This document shows positions 50,264 through 61,241 of a DNA stretch of 64,000 bases, piece by piece. The stretch covers positions 374,839,331 to 374,903,330 of the forward strand of contig CM042688.1 in the NCBI GenBank assembly GCA_023614405.1, read 5' to 3'. The notes under the pieces are model-generated. The model was not told the origin of the DNA. It did no database searches and worked only from the letters and a program-made list of their open reading frames with translations. Positions within the stretch are counted from its first letter, which is position 1, and each line of letters begins with the position of its first letter. The DNA comes from Avena insularis. Taxonomy: Eukaryota; Streptophyta; Magnoliopsida; Poales; Poaceae. The translations under genes were made by a program, and so were the position numbers.

Positions 50264-53014
50264 CTATGCAGGACTCAAGTTGTTGGCGATGAGGGCCGTC
50301 TTGGCGGGATCTGATGGATGGACCTGCACCTTTTTTGTGTGCAAAGATGAGTCGAAGGAGAGATCAGGTGAGCTTGGCCTGCTGAGGGGAGGCAGGCTGT
50401 TATCTGTCTTCTCCTTCAATCTCGCGAGTTCCTCCTGCATGCCGAAGGACTGGGAGATTCTGTTGAATTCCCTGTCGCAACTGTCAGAACATTCAAAGCT
50501 CCCGTTGATCGTGATGACGCCATTGGGACCTGGCATTTTCATCTGCAGGTAGGCGTAGTGGGGCACTGCCATGAACCTAGCGAACACGACGCGCCTGAGG
50601 ATGCAGTGGTATTGTGAGGGCCAGTCGACGACCTCAAAATCGATGCGCTTGCGCCGGAAGTTCTTCGGCGTGCCGAAGATGAAGCCGAGGTTAATTTTTC
50701 CCAGGGGGTATACGCCTTTCCCTGGGATGATGTCGTGGAACATTGTGTCCGATGCCTCCAAGCAGGTTAGAGGGATTCTCATTGCTCTCAAGGTACTCGC
50801 GAATATGTGGTTGATGCCGCTTCCGCCATCCATGAAGACGCGACTCATGTTGAAGCCTCCAATTTGCGCCTCGAGTATGAGGGGGCAATGGCCTGGACGG
50901 GGTATCTGAGGCGGGTGGTCGCGCTTGTCGAAGGTGATGCATGACTCGCTTCCACTAAGGAACTCAGGGGTGGATGGTGGCGAGTGTGTAGCCAAGTTGA
51001 CTTGGCGAGTGATGGCCTTCTGCACCCTGTTGGAGGGGCGTCCCTTTTGGATCATCATGGTGCCCATGGCCCGTGGGTACAGTTTGCCTCCGTGGTGCTG
51101 GTCCGGTGCGGCTCCGTTCGGGGGTGGCCCAGGTGGTGGTGGCGGTGCGCCATGTGCCACAGCGCCTGGGGCGGCTCCGTAGCCTCTTTCGACTGCATTG
51201 CGGTTCATCCGAACCAGTCCCTCATGTAGCTTGAGGAACTTGCGGCAATCCTTGAGGAGGTGGCTGGACTTCTTCTTGCCATCATGCTTGTCGATGTAGA
51301 AGTGCACCGTACATGGCCCGGACAGTTTGTCCTCAATGGAGCTCGCGGGTGCCTCGTCGCGAGTGTGGCGTTGCCATAATTGCGTGGTTTTCCCGGAGTC
51401 ACCGTATCTGCTATTGCGGTTGTCGTCGCGTCTTTCGGCATAGCCAGCCACGACCATGTTGACGTCGTCGCGGTCGTCATAAATGCGCATGCGACGCTTA
51501 CCTCGGCGATCGCGTCTGTGCTCGAGATCCGCCTCCTCGTCGGAGTGAACGCGATTCTTTACCGAGTCTTCTCCATCAGCCCACCGATTGGCGATCTCCA
51601 TTAGGTGGTCGATGTTCTTGGGCTTTGAGCGGCACAGCTCCTCTCTGAGTTCTAAACGGCAGACACCACCGTTGAATGCGTCAATCGCGTGATCCTCCGA
51701 GATGTTCTCCGTGGAGTTCTTGATGATGGACCAACTTTGGATGTAGGAGTGCAGCGATTCGCCAGATCTTTGTTGGTAGTATCTCAGCTCTTCGATTGAT
51801 GTGGGCCATTTGTACGTACCCTTAAAGTTGTGCACGAAGCTGTAAACCAGCTCATCCCAACTGCGAATGGATCCACGTGGGAGGTTATTGAGCCATGCCC
51901 GGGCGGCGCCCTGCAGCTGAAGCTGCAAACATTGCATGGCAGTGGTTCGACTGCCTCCATGGAGTCTGACGGAGGAGATGTGGTCCTCCAGCCAGATCTT
52001 TGGGTCCTGTAGACTGTCAAACTTCGGGTTCTCCGACGGGAGTTTGAACCCTTTAGGCATTCGCTTCTGCCTAATGGATCTGCTGAAGCATCTGGCGCCG
52101 GAGAGCTCCATGTCCTGCTCTTTTGAGTCAGTCGACCGAGCACGTCGTGCTCTTGATTTGTCGATCTTGCGCTGCGTGATGTCATCACGTGCGTCGTTGT
52201 CGTGGTCGTGTCATCGTGAACGGCGACGTCGAGACAAGTCATGGCTGTCATCGCTGGATGAGCGCGAGGACTAACGGTTTGCTAGCGCTTTGCCCTTCTT
52301 TGGCTCCGGTGTCGGCTCCTTGTCGAGGGAGGCCTCGATTAATCCCAAGCCCACGATCATAGATCAGTGCATGGCGGCTCGCGGGTCTCCAGCTGGTGGT
52401 TGGTTGTTCAAGAGGTACATGGTGGACGCTGTCACCGCAACCTGCGGCGTTTTGGGGACCACATTGCCCCTAGTGTCAACTGTCATAGAGCCGAAGTCGA
52501 GGACTTTTGCGGCCTCTATGCGTTCCTGCTCGGTGAGGTGGGCCATCCGAGACTGCCTCTTCTTGGCGAGGTGCTCGTTGCCCTTTGAGGAGGATCCTCC
52601 GTAGGAGGAGAGTCCAGCACGGCGAAGGCTCGACTCGTCTGCCGCCTTTTTGCGGGCCTCGAGTTGCGCGATTGTTTGTACTTGGCGCTTGAATTTTTCC
52701 TTCAGGAGCTAGTGATAACCCATCAGCAGTTCCTGCGGGGATCCGAAGGGTAGAGGGGTGCCTCGCAGGGCCTCATGGCAGCGAGCCCATTCTTGCTCGT
52801 TGAGCTTGATTATGACACGTTCGCCGGTTTGCTCATTTACTATGGTTGGAGGTTCGACTGCCCCTCCGTTGTCAATGGGGATGCGATTGCCACCGTTACC
52901 GCCGTTGCCGCCATTCCCACCATTGCCGCCATTAGGTGGGTCGGTTCCGTTGCCGCGATTGCCACCGTTACCGCAGTTGGCAGAGGTGTCTCCTACGTTG
53001 ATGACGACGCACAT
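50264..53014 (-). pseudogene. gag-pro of the nested element, one frame with four stops
   Basis: A single minus-strand frame of about 916 codons. The N-terminal part has an Asn-Gly-Gly repeat and a hydrophilic NEQEWARCHEAL region. After 52111 comes a 615-codon open part. It starts with the Gag core: WLEDHISSVRLHGG, QGAARAWLNNLP, WDELVYSFVHNFKGTY and LRYYQQRSGESLHSYIQSW. An Arg/Asp-rich region follows, then a C-H-H-C zinc-knuckle-like motif from GPCTVH to HLLKDC. The aspartic protease follows with VFMDGGSGINHIF, then RIDFEVVDW and VPHYAYLQMKMPGPNGVI. Stops lie at 52709-52711, 52364-52366, 52271-52273 and 52211-52213, all in the N-terminal half. Gag packs the RNA and protease cleaves the polyprotein. 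A Gag starting at 52111 would still be open. Confidence 0.85.
52890..52965 (-). repeat. Short GGN-type coding repeat in gag
   Basis: On the minus strand about nine imperfect copies of a 9-bp unit encode Asn-Gly-Gly runs within the gag N-terminus. The unit stays in frame because it is three codons long. Confidence 0.75.
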
Positions 53015-53419
53015 GAAGTGATTGGCGAAGCTGCTGCTTCCACAACTCTCAGATCCGGAACCGTAGGTTTCATCTTGATGTCAATCGCTCAGATCGAGTC
53101 GCGATCATTGTCGCCGATTTCTCGACCGTTGTCGTCGTTGAGCTCGCTGAGGTGCCGATCGACGGAGGAAACCACGATGTTTGGGGCAATCGCCGGTCTT
53201 GTCGATCGTGCATGCGAAGCATGCCCATCTGACCATCTTGGAAGCGGAAGCTCCCGATCGCCAGGCTGATTCCGTCGCCCACGGACTCGAAGGCCGGGCG
53301 AGTGGCCGGCGTGTGGATGGTGAAGTCGAACGCACCAAAGAGACGGTGAATCTCCGTTGTTGCGGAGTTGTAGATCGCAATTGATGGGGCCGAAGAAGCC
53401 CCAACATCAGCACTCCCAA
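53015..53419 (-). other. Leader of the nested element
   Basis: About 400 bp between the primer binding site and the gag frame. A 147-codon open frame (53070-53513, minus) crosses it and enters the LTR. It lies in a different frame from gag, shows no motif I know, and begins inside the LTR, so I treat it as probably incidental. The leader would carry the packaging signals of the RNA. Confidence 0.5.
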
Positions 53420-53437
53420 TTCCCACAGACGCCGCCA
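53420..53437 (-). other. Primer binding site
   Basis: On the minus strand TGGCGGCGTCTGTGGGAA starts two bases after the LTR end (CTCGCCA, AT). TGG at its start matches the CCA end of a tRNA. I have not assigned the tRNA. Confidence 0.75.
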
Positions 53438-53439
53438 AT

Positions 53440-53923
53440 TGGCGAGGGTTTAACTCGTCAATGCCCATTGTTATGGACTTGGATTTTGGAGAAGGAGGGA
53501 GCACTGGAGACATCTATCGGCTAACAGACAAGCACACAGGGGACAAAGATTTACCTGTGTTCAGCCTCAGAGGTCCCTACTCCTGCTTGTCTGCTCGTGG
53601 AATTATCGAAGGAATCGAAAGTTACAATGGTGCGTAGATGCAATCTGGCGAGGGTTGTGGAAACTAGGGTTGCGTGTGTCCTCCTCGCCTCCCTCTCTTA
53701 GCCTTTATATAGATAGGCTAGGTCTCCGGTAGCAGGTCAAGTCGGTTACAAGTTAGGGTTTTCCCCTTTAAACTTTCTATCTTTAGCTTCTTCTTGTTCT
53801 TGAAGCAATCGAGAGTCCGCAGATTACTCGAATCCTTCGTTTTGGGCATTGGCGACATGTGGGCCTATACGTATTTAGACCGTATATACCAAGATCGATT
53901 ACCTGTAGAGTATACCCATGTCA
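53440..53923 (-). mobile_element. 5' LTR of the nested element
   Basis: 484 bp with proper TG...CA ends (minus strand TGACATGGG to CCTCGCCA). It is followed by the primer binding site, so it is the promoter LTR of this minus-strand element. It differs from the 3' LTR mainly near 53500-53560, 53690-53750 and 53850-53900. Confidence 0.93.
53703..53712 (-). promoter_or_regulatory. TATA box of the 5' LTR
   Basis: CTATATAAAG on the minus strand, about 210 bp inside the LTR. Transcription would start roughly 30 bp further, near 53675, and run toward gag. The same box is present in the 3' LTR. Confidence 0.65.
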
Positions 53924-53928
53924 CCACC
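53924..53928. repeat. Target-site duplication, right copy (CCACC)
   Basis: Identical to 44223-44227. The satellite unit continues at once with AGAGTCATTGC. Confidence 0.93.
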
Positions 53929-56900
53929 AGAGTCATTGCATGTGTGTTCTATTCCTAAACCACATGGATTCACCAGTGTCATTGCATGTGTGTTTCTCTC
54001 CTAAACCACCACTAGAGTAATTGCATGTGTGTTCTTTTCCTAAACCACATGGATCCACCAGAGTCATTTCATGTGTGTTCTTTTCCTAAAGCACCACCAG
54101 ACTCATTGCATGTGCGTTCTTTTCCTAAACCACATGGATCCAACAGTGTCATTGCGTGTGTGTTCCTTTCCTAAACCACCCCTAGAGTCGTTGCATGTGT
54201 GTTCTTTTCCTAAACCACATGGATCCACTAGAGTCATTACACGTGTGTTCTCTTCGTAAACCACATGGATCAACTAGTGTCATTACATGTGTGTTCCTTT
54301 CCTAAACCACCACTAGAGTCATTGCACGTGTGTTCTTTTTGTAAACCACATGGATCCACCAGTGTCATTGCATGTGTGTTCCTTTCCTAAACCACCACTA
54401 GAGTCATTGCATGTGTGTTGTTTTCCTAAACCACATGGCTCCACTAGATTCATTGCATGTGTGTTGTCTTCCTAAACCACATGGATGCACCAGTCTCATT
54501 GCATGTGTGTTCCTTTCCTAAACCACCACCAGAGACGTTTAATGTGTGTTCTTTTCCTAAACCACATGGATTTACCATAGTCATTGCATGTGTGTTCCTT
54601 TTCTAAACCACATGGATCCACTAGAGTCATTGCATGTGTGTTATTTCATAAACCACATGGATGCACCAGAGTCATTGCATGTGTGTTCATTTCCTAAACC
54701 ACCATCATAGTCATTGCATGTGTGTTTGTTTCCGAAACCACATGGATCCACTAGAGTCATTTCATGTGTGTTCCTTTCCTAAACCACATGGATCCACTAG
54801 AGTCATTGCAACTGTGTTCCTTTCCTAGACCACATCCAGAGTCATTGTATGTGTCTTCCTTTCCTAAACCACCAATAGAGTCATTGCATGTGGTTTCTTT
54901 TCCTAAACCACAACTATAGTTAGTGCATGTGTGTTCTTTTACGAAATCACATGGATCCACCAGAGTCATTTCATGTGTGTTCTTTTACTAAACCACCACT
55001 AGAGTCATTGCATGTGTCTTCTTTCCCTAAACCACCACTGTAGTCATTTTATGTGTGTTCCTTTCCTAAACCACATGGATCCACCAGTGTAATTGCATGT
55101 GTGTTCATTTCCTAAACCAACACTAGAGTCATTGCATGTGTGTTATTTTCCTAAACCACATAGGATCCACCAGAGTCATTTCATGTGTGTTCCTTTCCTA
55201 AACCACATCCAGAGTCATTGGATGTGTCTTCTTTACAAAACCACCACCAGAGTCATTACATGTGTGTTCTATTCCTAAACCACATGGATTCACCAGTGTA
55301 ATTGCATGTGTGTTCCTCTCCTAAACCACCACTAGAGTAATTGCATGTGTGTTCTTTTCATAAACCACATGGATCTACCAGAGTCATTTCATGTGTGTTC
55401 TTTTCGTGAAGCACCAGCATACTCATTGCATGTGCTTTCTTTTCCTAAACCACATGGATCAAATAGTGTCATTGCGTGTGTGTTCCTTTCCTAAACCACC
55501 ACTAGAGTCATTACATGTGTGTTGTTTTCCTAAACCACAAGGATCCACCAGAGTCATTACATGTGTGTTCTTTTCGTCAACCACATGGATCCACCAGTGT
55601 CATTACATGTGTGTTACTTTCCTAAACCACCACCAGAGTCATTGCATGTGTGTTCGTTTCGTAAACCACATGGATCCACCAGAGTCATTGCATGTGCGTT
55701 CTTTTCCTAAACCACATGGATCAACAAGAGTCATGCAAGTGTATTCCTTTCCTAAATCACATCTAGAGTCATTGTATGTGTCTTCCTTTCCTAAACCAGC
55801 ACCAGATTCATTGCATGTGTGTTCTTTTCCTAAACCACATGGATCGACCAAAGTCATTACATGTGTGTTCTTTTCCTAAACCCCATGGATCCACCAGATT
55901 CATTGCATGTGCGTTCTTTTCCTAAACCACAAGGATCCACTAGCGTCATTGCATGTGTGTTCCTTTCCTAAACCACATCCAGAGTCATTGCATGTGTCTT
56001 CCTTTCCTAAACCACCACTAGTGTCATTGCATGTGTGTTCGTTTCCTAATCCACATGGATCCACTAGTGTCATTACATGTGCGTTCCTTTCCTAAACCAC
56101 CACTAGAGTCATTGCATGTGTGTTTTTTCCTAAACCACATGGATACACTAGAGTCATTTCATTTGTGTTCTTTTAGTAAACCACATGGATCCACCAGTGT
56201 CATTGCATGTGTGTTCCTTTCCTAAAGCACCACTAGAGTCATTACATGTGTGTTCCTTTCCTAAAACACATGGATCCACCACAGTCATTGCATGTGTGTT
56301 CCTTTACTAAACCACATCGATCCACCAGAGTCATTGCATGTGTGTTTTTTCCTAAAACACATGGATCCACCATAATCATTGCATGTGTGTTCTTTTGCTA
56401 AACCACATGGATCCACAAGAGTCATTGCATGTGTGTTCGTTTCCTAAACCACATCCATAGTGATTGCATGTGTCTTCCTTTCCTAAACCACAACCAAAGT
56501 CCTTGCATGTGTGTTCTTTTCCTAAACCACAACCAAAGTCCTTGCATGTGTGTTCTTTTCCTAAACCACATGGATCCACTAATATCATTGCATGTGTCAT
56601 CTTTACCTAAACCACCACTAGACTCAATGCATGTGTGTTCTTTTCTTAAACCACCACCAGAGTCATTGCGTGTGTGTTCTTTTCCTAAATCACATGGATC
56701 CATCCGAGTCATTTCATGTGTGTTCTTTTCCTAAACCGCCACTAGAGTCATTGCATGTGTTTTCTTTTCCTAAACCACATGGATCCACAAGATTCATGGC
56801 ATGTGTGTTCTTTTCGTAAACCATATGGATCCACCTGTGTCATTGCATGTGTGTTCTTTTCCTAAACCACATGGATTCACCAGAGTCATTGCATGTGTCT

Positions 56901-57183
56901 TATTTTCCTAAACCACCAGAGTCATTATATGTGTGTTCCTTTCCTAAACCACATGGATCCAGTAGAGTCATTGCATGTTTGTTCCTTTCCTAAACCACAT
57001 CCACAGACATTAAATGTGTCTTCCCTTCCTAAACCACCATCAGAGTCATTGCATGTGTGTTCTTTTCCTAAACCACATGGATCCACTAGTGTCATTGCAT
57101 GTGTGTTCTTTTCCTAAACCACCACTAGAGTCATTGCTTTTGTGTTCTTTTCCTAAACCACATGGATCCACTAGAGTCATTGC

Positions 57184-60100
57184 ATGTGTGTTCCTTTCCT
57201 AGACAACATCCAGAGTCATTGCATGTGTCTTACTTTCCTAAACCACCACCAGAGTCATTGCATGTGTGTTCTTTTCATAAACCACATGGATCCACCAGTG
57301 TCATTGCATGTGTGTTCCCTTCCTAAACCACCACCAAAATCATTACATGTGTGTTTGTTTCCTATAACACATGGATCCACCAGAGTCATTGCATGTGTGT
57401 TCTTTTCCTAAACCACATGGATCAACTAGATTCATTGCAAGCGTTTTCCTTTCCTAAACCTCATATAGAGTCATTGTATGTGTCTCCTGTTCCTAAACCA
57501 CCACCAGAGTCATTGCATGTGTGTTCTTTTCCAGAACCACAAGGATCCACCAAAGTCATTGCATGTGTGTGCTTTTACTAAAGCACACAGATCCACCAGA
57601 TTCATTGCATGTGTGTTCTTTTCATAAACCGCCACTAGAGTCATTGCATGTGTGTTCCTTTCCTAAACCACATGTATCCACCAGTGTCATTGCATGTGTG
57701 TTATTTTCGTAAACCACCAATGGAGTAATTGCAAGTGTGTTATTTTCCTAAACCACATGGATCCACTAGAGTCATTGCATGTGTGTTCCTTTCCTAAAGC
57801 ACATCCGCAGTCATTGCATGTGTCTTACTTTCCTAAACCACCACTAGAGTCATTGCAAGCGTGTTCTTTTCCTAAACCACATGGATTCACTAGTGTCATT
57901 GCATGTGTGTTCCTTTACTAAACCACCCCTAGAGTCATTTCATGTGTGTTCTTTTCCTAAACCACATGTATCAACCAGTCATTTCATGTGTGTTGTTTTC
58001 CTAAACCACCACCAGAGTCATTGCATGTGTGTTCTTTTCCTAAACCACGTGGACCCACAAAAGTCATTGCATGTGTGTTCTTTTACTAAACCACCACTAG
58101 AGTCATTGCATGTGTCTTATTTTCCTAAACCACCACTAGAGTCATTGTATGTGTGTTCCTTTCCTAAACAACATGGATCCACCAGTGTAATTGCATGTGT
58201 GTTCTTTTCCTAAACCAACAGTAGAGTCATTGGATGTGTGTTCTTTTCCTAAACCACATGGATCCACAAGAGTAATTTCATGTGCGTTCCTTTCCTAAAC
58301 CACATCCAGAGTCATTGCATGTGTGTTCTTTCCTAAACCACCACCGGAGTCATTGGATGTGTGTTCTACTCCTAAACCACATGGATTCAACTTGCATGTG
58401 TGTTCCTCTCCTAAGCCACCACTAGAGTAATTGTATGTGTGTTCTTCTCCTAAACCACATGGATCCACCAGAGTCATTTCATGTGTGTTCGTTTCCTAAA
58501 GCAGCACAAGACTCATTGCATGTGCGTTCTTTTCCTAAACCACATGGATCCAATAATGTCATTGCGTGTTTGTTCCTTTCCTAAACCACCACTAGAGTCA
58601 TTGCATGTGTGTTCTTTTCCTAAACTACATGGATCCACCGGAGTCATTACATGTGTGTTATTTTAGTAAACCACATGGATCCACCAGTGTCATTACATGT
58701 GTGTTCCTTTCCTAAACCACCACCAGTGTCATTGCATGTGTGGTTTGTTTCCTAAACCACATGGATCGACTGGAGTCATTGCATGTGTGTTCTTTTCCTA
58801 AACCACATGGATCCACTAGAGTCATTGCAAGTGTATTCCTTTCCTAAACCACATCCAGAGTCATTGTATGTGTCTTCCTTTCCTAAACCAGCACCAAATT
58901 CATTTCATGTGTGTTCTTTTCCTAAACCACATGGATCCACCAGAGTCATTGCTTTTGTGTTATTTTCCTAAACCACATGGATCCACTAGAGTCATTGCAT
59001 GTGTGTTACTTTCCTAAACAACATCCAGAGTCATTGCATGTGTCTTACTTTCCTAAACCACCACCAGGGTCATTGCATGTGTGTTCTTTTCATAAACCAC
59101 ATGGATCCACCAGTGTCATTGCATGTGTGTTCCCTTCCTAAACCACCACCAGAATCATTACATGTGTGTTTGTTTCCTATAACACATGGATCCACCGGAG
59201 TCATTGCATGTGTGTTCTTTTCCTAAACCACATGGATCAACTAGATTCATTGCAAGCGTTTTCCTTTCCTAAACCTCATATAGAGTCATTGTATGTGTCT
59301 CCTGTTCCTAAACCACCACCAGAGTCATTGCATGTGTGTTCTTTTCCTGAACCACAAGGATCCACCAAAGTCGTTGCATGTGTGTGCTTTTCCTAAAGCA
59401 CACAGATCCACCAGATTCATTGCATGTGTGTTCTTTTCATAAACTGCCACTAGAGTCATTGCATGTATGTTCCTTTCCTAAACCACATGTATCCACCAGT
59501 GTCATTGCATGTGTGTTATTTTCGTAAACCACCAATGGAGTAATTGCAAGTGTGTTATTTTCCTAAACCACATGGATCCACTAGAGTCATTGCATGTGTG
59601 TTCCTTTCCTAAACCACATCCGCAGTCATTGCATGTGTCTTACTTTCCTAAACCACCACTAGAGTCATTGCAAGCGTGTTCTTTTCCTAAACCACATGGA
59701 TTCACTAGTGTCATTGCATGTGTGTTCCTTTACTAAACCACCCCTAGAGTCATTGCATTTGTGTTCTTTTCCTAAACCACATGTATCAACCAGTCATTTC
59801 ATGTGTGTTGTTTTCCTAAACCACCACCAGAGTCATTGCATGTGTGTTCTTTTCCTAAACCACGTGGACCCACAAAAGTTATTGCATGTGTGTTCTTTTA
59901 CTAAACCACCACTAGAGTCATTGCATGTGTCTTATTTTCCTAAACCACCACTAGAGTCATTGTATGTGTGTTCCTTTCCTAAACCACATGGATCCACCAG
60001 TGTAATTGCATGTGTGTTATTTTCCTAAACCAATAGTAGAGTCATTGGATGTGTGTTCTTTTCCTAAACCACATGGATCCACAAGAGTAATTTCATGTGC

Positions 60101-60813
60101 GTTCCTTTCCTAAACCACATCCAGAGTCATTGCATGTATCTTCTTTCCTAAACCACCACCAGAGTCATTGGATGTGTGTTCTACTCCTAAACCACATGGA
60201 TTCACCTTGCATGTGTGTTCCTCTCCTAAGCCACCACTAGAGTAATTGTATGTGTGTTCTTCTCCTAAACCACATGGATCCACCAGAGTCATTTCATGTG
60301 TGTTCGTTTCCTAAAGCAGCACAAGACTCGTTGCATGTGCGTTCTTTTCCTAAACCACATGGATCCAATAATGTCATTGCGTGTTTGTTCCTTTCCTAAA
60401 CCACCACTAGAGTCGTTGCATGTGTGTTCTTTTCCTAAACTACATGGATCCACCGGAGTCATTACATGTGTGTTATTTTAGTAAACCACATGGATCCACC
60501 AGTGTCATTACATGTGTATTCCTTTCCTAAACCACCACCAGAGTCATTGCATGTGTGGTTTGTTTCCTAAACCACATGGATCGACTGGAGTCATTGCATG
60601 TGTGTTCTTTTCCTAAACCACATGGATCCACTAGAGTCATTGCAAGTGTATTCCTTTCCTAAACCACATCCAGAGTCATTGTATGTGTCTTCCTTTCCTA
60701 AACCAGCACCAAATTCATTTCATGTGTGTTCTTTTCCTAAACCACATGGATCCACCAGAGTCATTGCATTTGTGTTCTTTTCCTAAACCCCATGGATCCA
60801 CCAGATTCATTGC
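57184..60813 (+). repeat. 1815-bp tandem duplication
   Basis: Units from 57184 to 58998 recur from 58999 to 60813 at a constant 1815-bp step (57351/59166, 57694/59509, 57881/59696, 58295/60110, 58481/60296, 58783/60598). Scattered substitutions show it is older than the 641-bp and 927-bp events. Tags are CCTATAACACATGG and GATTCAACTTGCATG/GATTCACCTTGCATG. Confidence 0.85.
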
Positions 60814-61241
60814 ATGTGCATTCTTTTCCTAAACCACGTGGATCCACTAGAGTCATTGCATGTGTGTTCCTTTCCTAAACCACATCCAGAGTCATTGCAT
60901 GTTTCTTCCTTTCCTAAACCACCACCAGAGTCATTGCATGTGTGTTCCTTTCCTAAACCACATGGATCCACCGGTGTCATGCCATGTGTGTTCCTTTCCT
61001 AAACCACCACTAGAGTCATTGCATGTGTGTTCTTTTCCTAAACCACATGGATCCACTAGAGTCATTTCATTTGTGTTCTTTTCCTAAACCACCACTAGAG
61101 TCATTGCATGTGTGTTCTTTTAGTAAACCACATGGATCCACCAGTGTCATTGCATGTGTGTTCCTTTCCTAAACCACCACTTCAGTCATTCCGTGTGTGT
61201 TGTTTTCCTAAAGCACCACTAGAGTCATTACATGTGTGTTC

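Larger units (their letters stand above)
44228..53923 (-). mobile_element. Non-autonomous Tat-type Gypsy retrotransposon with antisense genes
   Basis: A complete 9696-bp element on the minus strand inserted in the satellite. From its 5' end (right) it holds: a 484-bp LTR, a primer binding site, a leader, a gag-pro frame with stops, a very short trace of the pol linker, two antisense genes on the + strand, a 3' region with polypurine-like repeats, a polypurine tract, and a 484-bp LTR. Reverse transcriptase, both RNase H domains and integrase are absent, so it must have used proteins of a relative. The two LTRs differ at roughly 25-30 positions plus small indels. Gag and protease sequences and the antisense extra ORF point to the Tat lineage. 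The gene layout recalls known non-autonomous grass elements paired with autonomous partners, but the family is not identified. Confidence 0.9.
53924..61241 (+). repeat. Large satellite array, right part
   Basis: 7.3 kb of the same 39/46-bp units in the same orientation as the left part. It begins in the middle of the monomer that was cut by the 9.7-kb element and ends after GTGTGTTC, where new DNA starts with TG. From 53.9 to 57.1 kb the monomers are more diverged and lack a long ordered second copy. From 57.2 kb a 1815-bp duplication is present. ORFs here are repeat artefacts, as in the left part. Confidence 0.96.

Noticed and set aside
50571..51604. Plus-strand ORFs opposite protease and gag
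   Set aside because: The minus frame is continuous over 615 codons with Gag and protease motifs; the opposite ORFs are shadows.
52290..53384. Plus-strand ORFs opposite gag (52290-52604, 52758-53021, 52775-53269, 53181-53384)
   Set aside because: They mirror the minus-strand gag frame; the Pro/Leu-rich or Val/Ala-rich composition comes from the Asn-Gly-Gly repeat read backwards.
53070..53513. 147-codon minus ORF in the leader as a separate element gene
   Set aside because: It begins inside the LTR, is in a different frame from gag and has no known motif. It is kept only as a remark in the leader entry.
3881..61241. Dozens of ORFs of 60-133 codons encoding SLHVCSFPKP-like or GLGKEHTCNDS-like repeats, a possible Cys-rich repeat protein family
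   Set aside because: They follow exactly from a 39-bp unit in frame and a 46-bp unit that shifts the frame. They occur on both strands, have no stable start or end and no domain, and break at each length change.
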